Positions 25,324-37,990 of a DNA stretch of 64,000 bases are shown one piece after another. A program made the translations under genes and the position numbers. Every line of letters starts with the position of its first letter. The stretch's first letter is position 1. Source of the DNA: Owenia fusiformis (taxonomy: Eukaryota > Annelida > Polychaeta > Sabellida > Oweniidae). The notes below the pieces were generated by a model, which searched no databases, was not told the DNA's origin, and saw only the letters and a program-made list of their open reading frames with translations. The stretch is from positions 28,153,375 to 28,217,374 of the forward strand of contig CAIIXF020000005.1 in NCBI GenBank assembly GCA_903813345.2, given 5' to 3'.

Positions 25324-25979
25324 TTTGATCTTTTAACTGACAAATAGTTATTATGTGAATATTTATTTAATTATTAGTTTTATTTTGTGTATTTATGTTT
25401 CTCCTAAAATCCAAACAACAGAAATATTGTACCATATAAACTGATAAATCTTCAGTGTGTGTATACTGTTTGTGTTTGAATCTGATGAATCAAATGATGT
25501 AAATGTACCGGTCTTGGAAGATTAAGTCGAGTGAATGTCGTTTGTGATTACTAGCCTTGTTGGATTTTGAAACTTATTATCAAAATCCACATAGTTTTCG
25601 CAGGAAGTAAGTTTGTGAGTGATTGAGGAACGGTTCAATATTGACTTCATTTACATATAAATGGTTAGAGTCTCACGGCAGGTTTATTGTAAATGAAGCC
25701 TCGTAACGAAGGATTTTCGAGGTGTTACACAAGCACATTATCCTTCGTTACGAAGCTGTTTCACAAAATGGTTTTTAACGAAGCAATTTAATCCCAATGA
25801 GAAACAGGTATCTGTGTTATCACCCCTTTTCCAGAACCATCTGACACTACTCAAAAAATATTTTCTCTGTCATCCTCAAAAAAATGTGCAAGCGACAATT
25901 AAGAAATATGATCTAAATCCTAACCAAGGGAAATTTTGCACAACATGCGTTTATTATGTATTTTCTCCCTATTCATCAG

Positions 25980-28900
25980 TACCAAGAAAGTAACCAAGAT
26001 GTCCGTGACCATGATGATGTCGATGAAGAAGGAGAGCCAATGCCTGGAAGACGTAAACTTCTTGCTGTAGTTGACAGTGATGGAGATGGTATTCCAGATG
26101 ATGAAGACGATGATGATGATAACGATGGTATTCCAGATGACCTAGAAGGTAAAAAGAGCACCTTTAAGAGAAATGACATATTTCAACAGTTACTGTCTGT
26201 TACCCCCATACATGTGGGGTTGATTTTTCAAATCACCCCCACAACTACTTGTGTATTGAAATCTTGGGGTTTTAAAACGTTGTCAGTAGTTGACTAAAAG
26301 CAGAATTTTATCTAAATAACCATTAATCCAGCTTAATTTCAACCCCAAGATTTCAATACACGAGAACTGGTGAGTGTGATTTGAAAAACCAACCCCACAT
26401 TTATGAGGGTACTGTCTGTTGTATCTTGACATTCATTCATGTCATACTGAAACTTACATGGTAAAAATATCACTTTGCGAAAGATGGAATACTCCAATAG
26501 CAGGATGTATCTGTCGTGTGCAGAATTTTGAAAATCTAACCTTTAACCCACTCCAGACTTGGGATAATGACAATTTTATATGATCATTCAATAAGTGAGA
26601 TATACATTTTAACTACAGAATTCTATGTCTTGAATAGGCTAGGGGTGAGAAAGAGAAATGTGCATAATGATGTATTCCATCATTCTGATACTCATAGCAT
26701 CTTTCTTTTTCACCTTTTTTCACCTGATGTCATGGTTTATCATGATGTATTCTCCATAGAGACCGGGTATTTGGCAGTGTAATCTGCTGTCCAGGAATAC
26801 TTTTAAAACGTTGAGAACGAGAGGCTGAGCATTCATGTAGATTTAATTATCATCATGAAATTAATTTTATTTCCAAAAATCACTTGTCCTTGGTCATTTT
26901 TACATTTCATTCTTTAGGGCTTGATCTAACCAGAGACACTGACGGCGATGGCATCCCTGACTATTTGGACGATGATGATGACAATGATGGTATCCCTGAC
27001 TACCTTGATGATGATGCTGATGGAGATGGTATACCGGATAAACTACAGGTACTTATATTCAGAATTACATGACAGATTTTCGGACTGGAGGAAAACACTG
27101 GTTTAACGATATGCATATATTGTGTATCAATTTTATTTGCAATGAGCCAAGTAATCTTTAATTGATGGCAGTGTTGGTTCTAGTAGGTTACTGCATGCAT
27201 TTCGCTTCACTACAAGTCCATTTATGCATCTCCCCTTGCCTTTCTCAGCTTCTAAAACAGATTTAATTTGAGAGTTAAAGGATGGCGTTCATGTATAATA
27301 AAGGATATTTTCAATTGTTGAATGGATTAGAATAATAGTAAATGAAATACAGTGCGTATCAAAAAACGCAACAGATTGTTATCTTAGAAAAGCACAAAAC
27401 CAGTGATAACATCATTGATTTTATTCAATGCACCATAAAGCCATGTGTCTCCTCTTTACAATGATATATCATTCATTGATATTTGGTCATGGTTGGGCGA
27501 GTAATCATTCCATTTGCAAAGTGGGCCAAAATTAGCTTCGGGCCAAGTTATAAACATTGCATAAGTCAGTGTACGGAGCCCGATGCAATATTGGACGAAA
27601 ACATAAAACCAATGCTGACTGCATCCTTTTAATTCAGTGTACCAAAAAGCCAAATTACTCCTCTTTGCAATGGATTATCATTCTAAACGAGTGCGAATGG
27701 TAATAATGAAGTACGTCCTTGTCAAAAAACATTGAATCACCCGGCCTCACAAAGTTAACTTTCCAACTTTCCACCTAATTTAATTGTTGTTTTATCAATA
27801 GCGTACAGTGAACTCACCTTCCTTGAAACTTTTTCCAAATCATTTATTTTTTGCTTCAACCTTTTAGCTAATGCATTTACGTCTGGCCCAAACTTTCCAT
27901 GAAACCTTCGTGCTATTTCTTGTAGGTGCCGTATACGTCTTTTGTGAGCACGAAAAACTCGTTTTGTACTCGGTTCAATTGGATAGTACAAGTTGAGCCA
28001 CTTACTTGTGTAACTCATAAGCTGTCCAAGTATAGTGTTAAATTGTCTAAATGAAACGTATTTTCGAGCCCCGGTGGAAAATTCCGCGTGATAGTTGTAA
28101 AGTCTTTCTTGAATGTCTTCGTATATTATTCGTGTAGCGAATACATATCCTTCCTGAAAACCATATGGTAAGAACTCTTCGATGTCGTTTATAGTTTGAA
28201 GTAGATCTTGAATTTTGGAAGCTTTACCTTGAATAGACATAATAGCATTCATGACTTTGTCGACGTCATCTAAAGCCACATCAATCCATCGTAACGATTT
28301 CTGTAATGTTTCGCTTGAATTACGAGCCATCTTTGTGACATTTCTTGCTTTGGTTAAGAGTCGTTTTATTGATATTGACAGGTGTGTATTGGGTTTTCTT
28401 TCTCTCCATGTGTATTGATTGACGGGTTGTATCCAGATGTCTGATGAAAAGTCTTTCACCATTTTGATAATTTTGATGAGACTTTCCCCTAGAGTACTGT
28501 CCTTTATGAACAATTTCTTGAGTTCTTCTGGCATGTCATCATCATTATCCTCAGGTATAACACCGCCTTCACTTGCTTCGCCGTCAGATATGACGCCGTC
28601 GTCAGCGGAAACCTCCATTGCTGTTGATACCACAAGTGTAATTATCCCTGAAAATATCAAGTTGCAATTTCAAGTTAAAATCATATTTTCACATTAGAAC
28701 TTGTATCGAAAACATAATAAATGGTCGTTATCCAAATACTACTGAACTGTTCTGTTATGTCCTGAAAATATATTATTATATATAAATATATTAATTAAGA
28801 AAGTGATCCCTTAATGTGATCCCAAATGTGTTGAGTTAATAATATATACTATTCTTATCCCACTTACCAAGATAAATTAGATTCATTTTGCTCTAGTGAA

Positions 28901-31900
28901 TATGCAATCGTTTCCCAGTTGTATCTGATGTCAAGTGGCACTCCAGAACAAATTTTGTTGCGATCCTTTTGAATTCGTTCTGATGAAAACATACCCGTGA
29001 AATGTCAGATCATGTCAGCACGATATTATTTTTTTCATTATAGTTTATATCTATAATCATGATTATGAAAACCACGAACTGATATTTGCACACCAGAGGT
29101 ATTTTGATGTGATCGGAGCACCCTGACAACGGCGACGATGTGAGAAAATATTAACTTCACACTAAGTAAAAAGACGCGTTCATTGATTCCTGTACCAAAG
29201 GAATTTAATCTAGCTGCTTTATTAAACACGAAAAGAAAATCGAATTGAATCGAATACGCCATTTTGGAAAATGGAATCTGTCATCGCTGTTATCAGGGTG
29301 TTCCAGTGTGCGATTATGTTTAAGCAGGGATTGTGCTCTGAAATGTCATAAGTTGTAAATGTCATCAGTTAAGAGTCGTGAATAGTCGTCTACCTGTTCT
29401 ACCAAATTAATTATTATCTATGATAAATACAGAGGAAAAAATCATGTATTCACATATGTTTTATTTTATCTCATAGGACACAGATGGTGATGGGATCCCA
29501 GACTACTTAGATGACGATGATGACAATGATGGTATCCCTGACAGCCAAGATGACGACGACGATGGAGATGGTATAGTTGATAAACATCAGGCAAAACACA
29601 AGAAGAAATTCAAAACTGTTAAACTGGCATCAGCCGAGGTCCTAAAACAACAAGCAAAACAATTAAGGATCAAGAAACAGAAACAAGGATTGATGAAACA
29701 GCAACAGCAAAAAGCAAAACAGCAGCAAAAACAACCACAGCAACAAAAACAACAGCAAAAGGTACAGCAGCAAAAAGTCCAACAGCAAAAGACACAAAAA
29801 CAGCAACAGCAGAAACCACAACAAAAAGTGAAGCAGAAAACTCAACAGAAGGTTCAACAACAGAAGCCAAAACAACAGCAGCAGAAACAAGTCCCTCAAA
29901 CTCCCCAACAGGTTAAACAAAAGCTCCAGATGAAGCAAGTGAAAACTCCTCCACCAGTGAAGCAAGAAGTAGATAAAACTAAAGATACTGATGGCGATGG
30001 AATTCCAGATTACTTAGACGATGATGATGACAATGATGGTATCCCTGACATTTATGACGACGATGATGATGGTGATGGTGTACCAGACTCTGAACAAGAC
30101 ACTGACGGTGATGGTATCCCTGACTATTTAGACAATGATGATGACAATGATGGTATTATTGATACAAAGGACAGAGACGATGATGGTGATGGAATTCCTG
30201 ATTACATGGAAGAATTAGACTCAGATGGAGATGGAATCCCAGATTATTTGGACGATGATGATGATAACGATGGTATCCCAGATCATTTAGATAAAGATGA
30301 TGATGGTGATGGCGTGATTGATGCAAAACAACTTGATAAAAGCTTGGATTCCGATGGAGATGGTATACCTGATTACTTAGATGATGATGACGACAATGAC
30401 GGCATTCCTGACTATTTGGATACAGATGATGATAATGATGGAATACCTGATCACCTAGAAGGTACTGAACACATACATTTTTGTATTTTGGTGTAAAGAG
30501 ATATTGAAATAGCTGTGGCAAAGCACACTTAATTTATTTCTTCCCATACCTGAATGAATATAAATATCATCGCTACAGTATAATATATATTATATAAGGA
30601 AAATTATATTTATATGTTTAGATGTTATCAACTCTTATAATTCCACCCTTGTTAAAAGATATAGCAAATTAAAGGATAGGCTATGTTAACTCTAAATATG
30701 AGAGAGCACTCAGAGCAAAATAGAGCTAAAAGAACGTGATGGCTTTAAACAAACGATGTATACTTTTTTGGTTGACACGGAAATCGTTCAGTGTCTTTTC
30801 TTTCAAAAGTGGGCACATTTTTTTATTGACCATATCAAGGTAAAAACTGAATGTTATGTAACAAATTTGGTCTCACATTGTTATCCATAAATTGTAGTTT
30901 ATGTACATGAAAAATGAAGCTGGTGTATTTCCCTTTAATTGGTCATTGGGCTAGGTCAATAAATGATAAGAAAGTCATAAGGAAGGTTATGATATTGTTT
31001 GGGTTCCAAGAAATAGTATCGGTCCAATTGCTCAATTAGTCATTTGAATATCAAATATCTGTCTACTCTGTATGTGGAAACCCCATTGTAGCCCATTGCG
31101 GTTTTATGAGGATGTTCATCTAATCTTTTCAGGAGTTAACCTGTTTGCTGATGCAGATGGTGATGGAATTCCTGACTACTTAGATGATGGGAAGCCACTT
31201 TCTGCTTCATTGAAGGGAGTTGATCTTTTATTGGACACTGATGGTGATGGTATACCAGATTATTTGGACAATGACGATGATGGTGACGGAATCCCTGATT
31301 ACTTAGATGATGACGACGATGGTGATGGTATCCCTGATTCGAAAGAAGCTTTCCAGATTGATACTGACGGTGATGGAATCCCAGATTATCTTGATGAGGA
31401 TGATGACAATGATGGTATCCCTGATTACCTCGAAGGAATCAACCTGTTAAATGATGCCGATGGAGATGGTATACCTGATTATTTAGATGATGGAAAACCT
31501 ATTCCTAAACATCTGAGAGGCATCAATCTGCTACTTGATACTGACGGCGATGGCATTCCTGATTACCTGGATCTTGATGATGATGGTGATGGTATTCCTG
31601 ACACTGAAGATGATGACGACGATGGAGATGGGATTCCTGACAATCTAGAAGGAGTTGACCTCATAACAGATACTGACGGTGATGGCATCCCAGATTACCT
31701 AGATGACGACGATGACAATGATGGCATTCCTGATCATTTAGATAATGATGATGATGGAGATGGTATACCTGATTATCTAGAAGGTATTAACCTTTTTGCT
31801 GATGCAGATAATGATGGTATACCAGACTACTTAGATGATGGAAAGGCCCTCCCAGTCCACCTCAGGGGTGTTGATCTACTCTTGGATACTGATGGTGATG

Positions 31901-33276
31901 GTATACCTGATTATATTGATGACGATGACGATGGTGATGGTATCCCTGATAGCCAGGACAATGATGATGATGGAGACGGGATTCCAGATAACCTTGAGGG
32001 AGTTGATCTACTAGCTGATAAAGACGGAGATGGTATACCAGATTATTTAGATGATGGTTCACCAGTCCCTGCACATCTTAAGAATATCAATCTCCTTGCA
32101 GACACTGATGGAGATGGTATTCCAGATTACCTCGACAATGATGATGATGGGGATGGTATTCCAGATCATCTAGAAGGAATAAATCTGATAAAGGACACTG
32201 ATGGTGATGGTATCCCCGATTACTTAGATGATGGAAAACCACTTCCAGCCAATCTTAAAGGTGTTGATCTGCTACTTGATACTGATGGTGATGGCATTCC
32301 TGATTATCTAGACCCGGATGATGATGGTGATGGTATCCCTGATACCGAAGATGATGACGACGATGGAGATGGGATTCCAGACAAACTTGAAAAAGTTGAT
32401 TTAACTTTGGACACTGATGGTGATGGAATACCTGACTATTTAGATGATGATGATGACGGTGATGGAATCCCTGATAACCTAGATGAAGATGATAACGGTG
32501 ATGGCATTCCAGATTGGATGGAGGGCAAAATTGATTTGACTGTTGACAGTGATGGAGATGGAATCCCAGATTACTTAGACGATGATGATGACAATGATGG
32601 TATCCCTGACATTTATGATGACGATGACGATGGTGATGGTATACCAGACTCTGAACAAGACACTGACGGTGATGGTATCCCTGACTATTTAGACAATGAT
32701 GATGACAATGATGGTATACCTGACTCAGAAGATGATGACGATGATGGAGATGGGATTCCCGACCATTTGGAAGGTATTGACCTGCTAAAGGACACTGATG
32801 GTGATGGAATCCCCGACTACTTGGATGACGACATTGATGGAGATGGAATTCCGAATGATTTAGACACTGATGATGGTGAAGACGATGACGAACAAGGAAG
32901 ATGTACTAAGGAATCATGTAAACAAGGTAAATTCCCACAGGACACTCGTTTTCGCAAAGTTGTAAGACGTGCTTTTCGAAACACCAAAGTTATACTAACC
33001 AAGATTTATAGGCATGTTAAACACAAAGTTGGGCATTGGGCCCCGAGTTACATTGATACAGATGGAGATGGCCTAACAGATGACATAGACGAAGATGATG
33101 ATGGGGATGGTATCCTAGATATCCACTTTGATTTCGACACAAATGGGGACATTATCCATTCAAACAATGGTGATGACCTCACAATAGGCCAAGCCGAAGG
33201 ACAGCGAACTCCAGGTGATTATACTGTTTTGTCAATGCATTCAGACATGGCCACTTTAAACGGTTCGAAATTTTAA
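25980..33276 (+). CDS. Gene C: TSP3-like repeat protein with Lys/Gln-rich basic block (4 exons, 5' end not found)
   Basis: Exons 25980-26148, 26918-27048, 29477-30461 and 31133-33276 join in frame (phases 1, 0, 1) to 1142 codons plus stop. Exon 1 (entered in phase 0) reads acidic residues, then [22 protein letters not shown]. Exon 3 carries DGDGIPD repeats around a block of about 100 residues of K and Q (codons near 29680-29970). Exon 4 has repeats spaced by phrases such as [20 protein letters not shown] and [14 protein letters not shown], then RCTKESC and a basic segment ([19 protein letters not shown]), one last repeat and a neutral tail ending GSKF. Probable secreted or lumenal calcium-binding protein; alternating strong negative and positive blocks recall matrix proteins of mineralised tissues (inference). 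The start codon is missing; an alternative end is described at 35095. Confidence 0.82.
26202..26410. mobile_element. MITE in gene C intron 1, 10-bp target duplication
   Basis: A 209-bp element flanked by ACTGTCTGTT on both sides (26192-26201 and 26411-26420). Terminal inverted repeats of about 80 bp begin ACCCCCATACATGTGGGGTT on the left and read ACCCTCATAAATGTGGGGTT from the right. The duplication length fits Mutator-like (9-11 bp) elements. No coding capacity. Confidence 0.85.
27222..28886 (-). CDS. Paralog 1 of secreted helical family, nested in gene C intron
   Basis: Three coding exons on the minus strand: 28886-28868 (MNLIYL plus one base), 28647-27818, and 27251-27222 (KLRKARGDA, stop). 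The total is 286 residues. The signal peptide [21 protein letters not shown] is split by a phase-1 intron. An acidic stretch ([15 protein letters not shown]) follows, then IWIQP, N-glycosylation sites (NVT, NSS) and a long helix-rich region ending [14 protein letters not shown]. There is no cysteine in the mature protein. No known family is recognised. It lies between gene C exons 27048 and 29477 on the other strand. The last exon stops earlier than in copies 2 and 4 (TAA where they have TAC), losing the residues YMDL. Confidence 0.8.
29590..29970 (+). repeat. Lys/Gln-rich low-complexity coding segment in gene C
   Basis: CAG/CAA/AAA-rich DNA encodes [17 protein letters not shown]-type sequence, about 100 residues almost free of acidic side chains, set between two acidic repeat blocks of the same exon. 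Confidence 0.9.
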
Positions 33277-35094
33277 CATGTATGAGTATTTACAGTCTCG
33301 TTATGCTATCAATTTTCATTAAAACTTAGAATATATCCAAGAGTAATATGTGCATCGAATTCAACAAAGAGTGCATTATGGATAATGAAGTTTGCATCCA
33401 AGACTCGGTTCAATTAAATCGCGAAACGCTACAATAGTAAATAAAAATAAGCAATTCATTTTATATTTATTTCTATATGTTCAATCTTAGTGCTGGCTGC
33501 ATTGCATTATTTATTCCTTTATTTCAGGCCAGGGCTTGCAGTAACAATGGGTCCAATTCAAAGTTGTTATAGTTTTGTGTTGCTTTATGTTTGTGTTTAA
33601 AGTTCTTAATTCTAGGATTGTGTTAACTAATAATTATAGATGGCAGGCTAATAGATTCAACACTGCATGCTTGACTAATTTTAGCACAATTTTTGAACTG
33701 TGTGATTTTAAGTGTTAATTTTTCTTTCTTTTAAATGTTCTTGATACACATGTTCCATCTATTGTCTATATAATTCATACACCATTTGAATATTCTGTTA
33801 AATTCTAGTGTGATTTGAAATCATCAACTTTGGTCATAGTTTGATTGCATTTGCACCATTCGCTAGCATTTAGTTTGTTGAAGTCTTTCCTAATTGCAAC
33901 ATTACACTCATTACTTTAAGTCTCTCTGCACATGTAATAATGGTCACGACAATCATTTGTCCCTCTCTACTCTGACTCCGCTCTCTTTCCTAAAGTTCGC
34001 TTCCCAATAGTATCCAAACTCCTGAATTTTTGCGTATGTGTGTTTGTGATTCACACAAAGTGTGCGTTTGATACTAACATGATAAAAGTAATAACTTTTT
34101 TTCAATATATTCTATTGTGTTGTGGTGGTCCTTGATTTAAAACAAACTTTTCCAAAATATATTTAATTAGTCACCTATACTTTACCTGTAATCTTATCTG
34201 AATTAATAGTGTTTTTCTTATTTACTTTTCTTGCGACAAGTCCCTAGTTCCATCTTTCTCCACTACACATTTATTTCCTCAATCTGAGAAGGAATAGCAG
34301 CTGAAATATGGGACTTTATACAAAACTTCCATTTACTGACACAATTAAAGTGTGTTATATTTAGAAAAATGCCTTTTGATATGTATGATAAATATAGAAT
34401 ATCAGATCATTTTGAGTGATATCATTCTTATTGACGATAATTACAAGGCGATAACTCAATATCTTATTTCATAGCTTCTACGACCATATCACAAATAAAA
34501 GGTTAGTCTTGTATAAAGTCTCTCGACCTTGCCCCCTCCCATTTTTGTGTTCCCTACTTGCATGGAAGTTGTGTCTCTTAGTGGAGAGAGAACACAAGGG
34601 CTTGATGCAAGACTCACTATAGTAAAATATCATTCTGCTCATGTCCAATCCAATTCTCATTCTCTACAACTCCGTGGTTTACAATTGCATTAAACTGGTT
34701 TTGCAGAAACTATTGTCCTACAAAGATTATTGTTTCGGTTTTATTGGCATCCACATTGCTCTGATTTGGTAAGACAAATTGGGATACTATGTAAATATAA
34801 AGAATCGGGACAATATTTACCGCATAGACACTACAAAGGGGATGAGTGTCCCAGACCTGAATGCCCCCTTATCCATTGACACACTGTTAAGGCTCAATAT
34901 GGGCCCGTCAGAGCCACTTTAAGAATGGACAATTATCCAGAAAGGACAATAAAATCTGTTTCACCGTACTTGCCCCAATCCTCGCAAATACCACTCCCTT
35001 TCATTCTATTTCAATTCAAGACACGATCAACTTGATATTTTACTTAACCTTGTTACGTTTGATTCACTTGCTCATTTCTGCTATGTTTTTCCAG
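33277..35094 (+). other. 3' UTR or alternative intron of gene C
   Basis: AT-rich, no frame of substance. It is 3' UTR for the short transcript and intron for the candidate long one. Confidence 0.5.
33440..33445 (+). terminator. Proximal poly(A) signal of gene C
   Basis: AATAAA 164 bp after the stop at 33276, serving the form that reads through exon 4. Confidence 0.55.
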
Positions 35095-35210
35095 AGCCTC
35101 TCTGGGAGCCGGAAATTCCAAAGGAAGAGTACGATATTGGGCATATGATCTACAACTACTTTTTTCCACCTGCAGAGCCTGAGAAACCAGAGAAGAAAAC
35201 AAGATCATAA
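35095..35210 (+). CDS. Candidate alternative last exon of gene C
   Basis: A GTTTTTCCAG acceptor opens a 116-nt frame entered in phase 1: EPLWEPEIPKEEYD, then a tyrosine-rich IYNYFFPP and a basic tail KPEKKTRS before TAA. Phase 1 matches the donor AAACAAG|GTAAAT at 32926 inside exon 4, just after the CTKESC motif, and also the exon ending at 30461. Splicing 32926 to 35095 gives a 1064-residue form lacking the basic RKVVRRAF segment. AATAAA near 36853 would be its poly(A) signal. Strong splice sites, fitting phase and amino-acid bias support it; transcripts are needed to prove it. Confidence 0.55.
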
Positions 35211-37984
35211 AAGATGTGATACCGATTGCTCAATTTTTCCATACTTTGAATATTAGGTGGATAGCTAGCTAGAAATACATTTGGCACACATGGATACTGC
35301 TATTCTTTCAGAGATAAGTCCGCCGAAGTGGACATTATTCGTACTGAACAAGAATTGTCGCATTGAAGAGTGTTCACATTATTGAGACAAAGATATTCTG
35401 ACTAGGCTATCTATAGCAGACCCTAGATTCCCTTTAATAATCATCCTTTGATTTTGGGAGGGCAGCTTGGAAAACATTCGCAGATACAGAAATTAAAATA
35501 TTCGAAGTTTCTTTCAGTGACTAAGACTTCAATCTCAGAATTATTGATCAATGTTTGGGCATAGACTGACAAATTAGCATTTGTGTCCGGGATCATCACT
35601 CATCAGCAAAAAGAATTGGGTCGGCGTGGCCTACAGCATCAAGGTGTTAATCAAAATGACTATGAACATAATAAAGACCTGTTTCAGAATTGAGACAACT
35701 GGTGGTCGCTCAGCCTGTTTTATTGTAACTAGGTGTATTTGAGAACGTAGGAGAATTCTTACTTGGTTCAGGTCGTGAGTTTTCCAATCGGGGACAGGGG
35801 TATATCGTTGTCAACGTGGCCTCACCAGAAACAAACCAAATATTTTCCTTATAGCCTACATCTGTGATGTGTGAATGTTTAATTATTTTCAAAAACCTTT
35901 TTCAAACCAATGGACAACTGACGATAAATGTCCCAGAAGGTGATCTTGAGTTCATTTACATGGGTTAATTCCCTGATTTTCAATGTTTTCTTGTTTGTGC
36001 ATGAGACTGATAAAGGAAATCTAAGAACCTACAGTTCAGGTCACATTTTTCACCAGAGATGTAAGCTTACTCTGTTTATATATGCTGTGCATATTATCAG
36101 GCATAAGTCATTTTCTTGTACTGTTTGCTTGTACTGTTCTTCGGAGGAATACGCTTTCAGTAATTTTCGAGAAACGTATGTGTAAAATATTTTCGTTATC
36201 CAAGGCAATAACATTAATGTTAAAATGGTACTTCAAGATTTATATCGTTCATTGAATCTCATTTTGCATTATCCAAATCTATGGAATATTTGGATCATCG
36301 TCCATCTCTCCCTACGTTGTGATTTGTTATATCAAATTCATTTCATCATTTCTGATTTAGTTCTTGAAGTACCAAATGATGTAAATACTTATTTTGGGTT
36401 CATATGTAATAGACTTAGCATGCAAGTGTTGCTTTAAGCGAAGTAGTCACAAGGCTTGAGGGCCTAGAAACCTAGTGCAATACAGGATGGAAATCTAGAA
36501 ACCTTTAAAGTGTTGTGAGTGATGACTTAATTGTTTATGTTCAGCAATATAATTGTTTAAAGGGTCTTGTCTTTGTAAAAAAATCACCTTTTAAGTGACT
36601 CAGTACTCAAGGTGGAATTGTATATCGGTACAGTTTACCTAAATGTAAAAAAATTAGTAAAAGCAAGGCCCTTTAACTTACTAGTATATAAACTAGTGTT
36701 TGTAAACTAGAGTACCATTTAGAATATTTTAGAGTTTAACTTTTTATATATAAAAAGGTGTAATTAATGTACATAATATGTAAATATTTATACATAATAT
36801 TGCAGTGCCGTTTGGGTGTGTTATTTTGATCAGAAGGTGCTTAAATTTTAACAATAAAAACACAAATATTATTTACATAGTACATGGAGTTAGAAAATGG
36901 CAATTAACATACCGTATTTCTTTTTACTAGAATAGTATTAAATGCAGTTGAAGACTATTCTAATATAGTAATTATAATGACCAAAATTGCTAGGGAGTTA
37001 CATAGAAATTGAGCATATTTGCACTGATAGAAGCTTTTTTGTTATTTGTATCTGTTAAAATGAAATTATAATGTGTACCTTTACTTCATAAAACCTGTAA
37101 AATCATTCATGCACATATGTGGCAAAGTCAGTATTCATCATGGCTTTTTGCTATTTGTATCTGTTAAAATTAAATTAAAATGTGTACTTATACTTCATAA
37201 AACCTGTAAAATCATTCATGCACACATTTGTCAAAGTCAGTATTCATCATGGCTTTAAAAACAATAAATATGAATCTCTAGTTGCTATGTGCTTGTATCA
37301 TTGTTTTTTATATGCTTTACTACTTAGAGGGATAAAAAGATGGTGTGCGAAGCCCCTTACAACCGAAACTTCAAGGTTAAAATTATACAAAGAATTCCCT
37401 TAGAAATTGATCCCCACAAACCACTTGAACAACTTCGTCGTTTGGAAAATACGAATACTGTCCAACACTTTAGTGCTTTCCCTGAAAGTGACATTTGTGC
37501 TTTACTGCCTTGTTGCTATACTGCTGTTGCTCTTTTTTTACCAAACTTTAACATTCGCCAAAATTTTGTGCAAAATAAATAGATTTCAAAATAGTACTTT
37601 TAAGTTAAGAATAAACTATGAGTACTGGATTTTAGGATAAAGAGCAAGTACGAATGGTTTATCTTACTTAAACCCCACACTGACTCTTCGGTGCACTGCA
37701 TGTAACAGGCCAGGTACAGCTTAAAATTTGATTTATTTTGTGTTTACTATTCAACAATTGACACGAGCTTTTTTTGCACTGCATGTGGCAGTCAATCGTA
37801 TTCTTATTTGTGCCACGTTGGTTTTGGATAGCTTGCCAATTCGATCTTTAAAAACAATAGAAACTCTCTTTTTTGTTACAACTGTAAATTCTTTAAAATG
37901 AACTAGTTTTATTTGCAGTAGCCAAATAACATTTTCTTTATTATGATCTTGATAAATAAAAGATATATGATAAATATCGTTTTC
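35211..37984. other. Non-coding spacer; distal gene C 3' UTR and a two-copy repeat
   Basis: It holds AATAAA near 36853. A 109-bp tandem duplication (starts 37036 and 37145) contains CATAAAACCTGTAAAATCAT. A stretch at 37325-37450 is also found, diverged, at 47275-47400, which marks the shared flank of paralogs 2 and 3. No gene seen. Confidence 0.6.
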
Positions 37985-37990
37985 TTTATT
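37985..37990 (-). terminator. Poly(A) signal of paralog 2
   Basis: AATAAA (minus strand) about 50 nt past the stop. The same CTTCAAATAAA context occurs after paralog 3 (47720-47725), and AATAAA lies similarly after paralog 4 (50376-50381). Confidence 0.65.

Noticed and set aside
25945-25979. ATG followed by hydrophobic codons ([12 protein letters not shown]) directly before the gene C exon, looking like a signal peptide
   Set aside because: It is out of frame with the DGDGIPD reading and coincides with the polypyrimidine tract of the acceptor.
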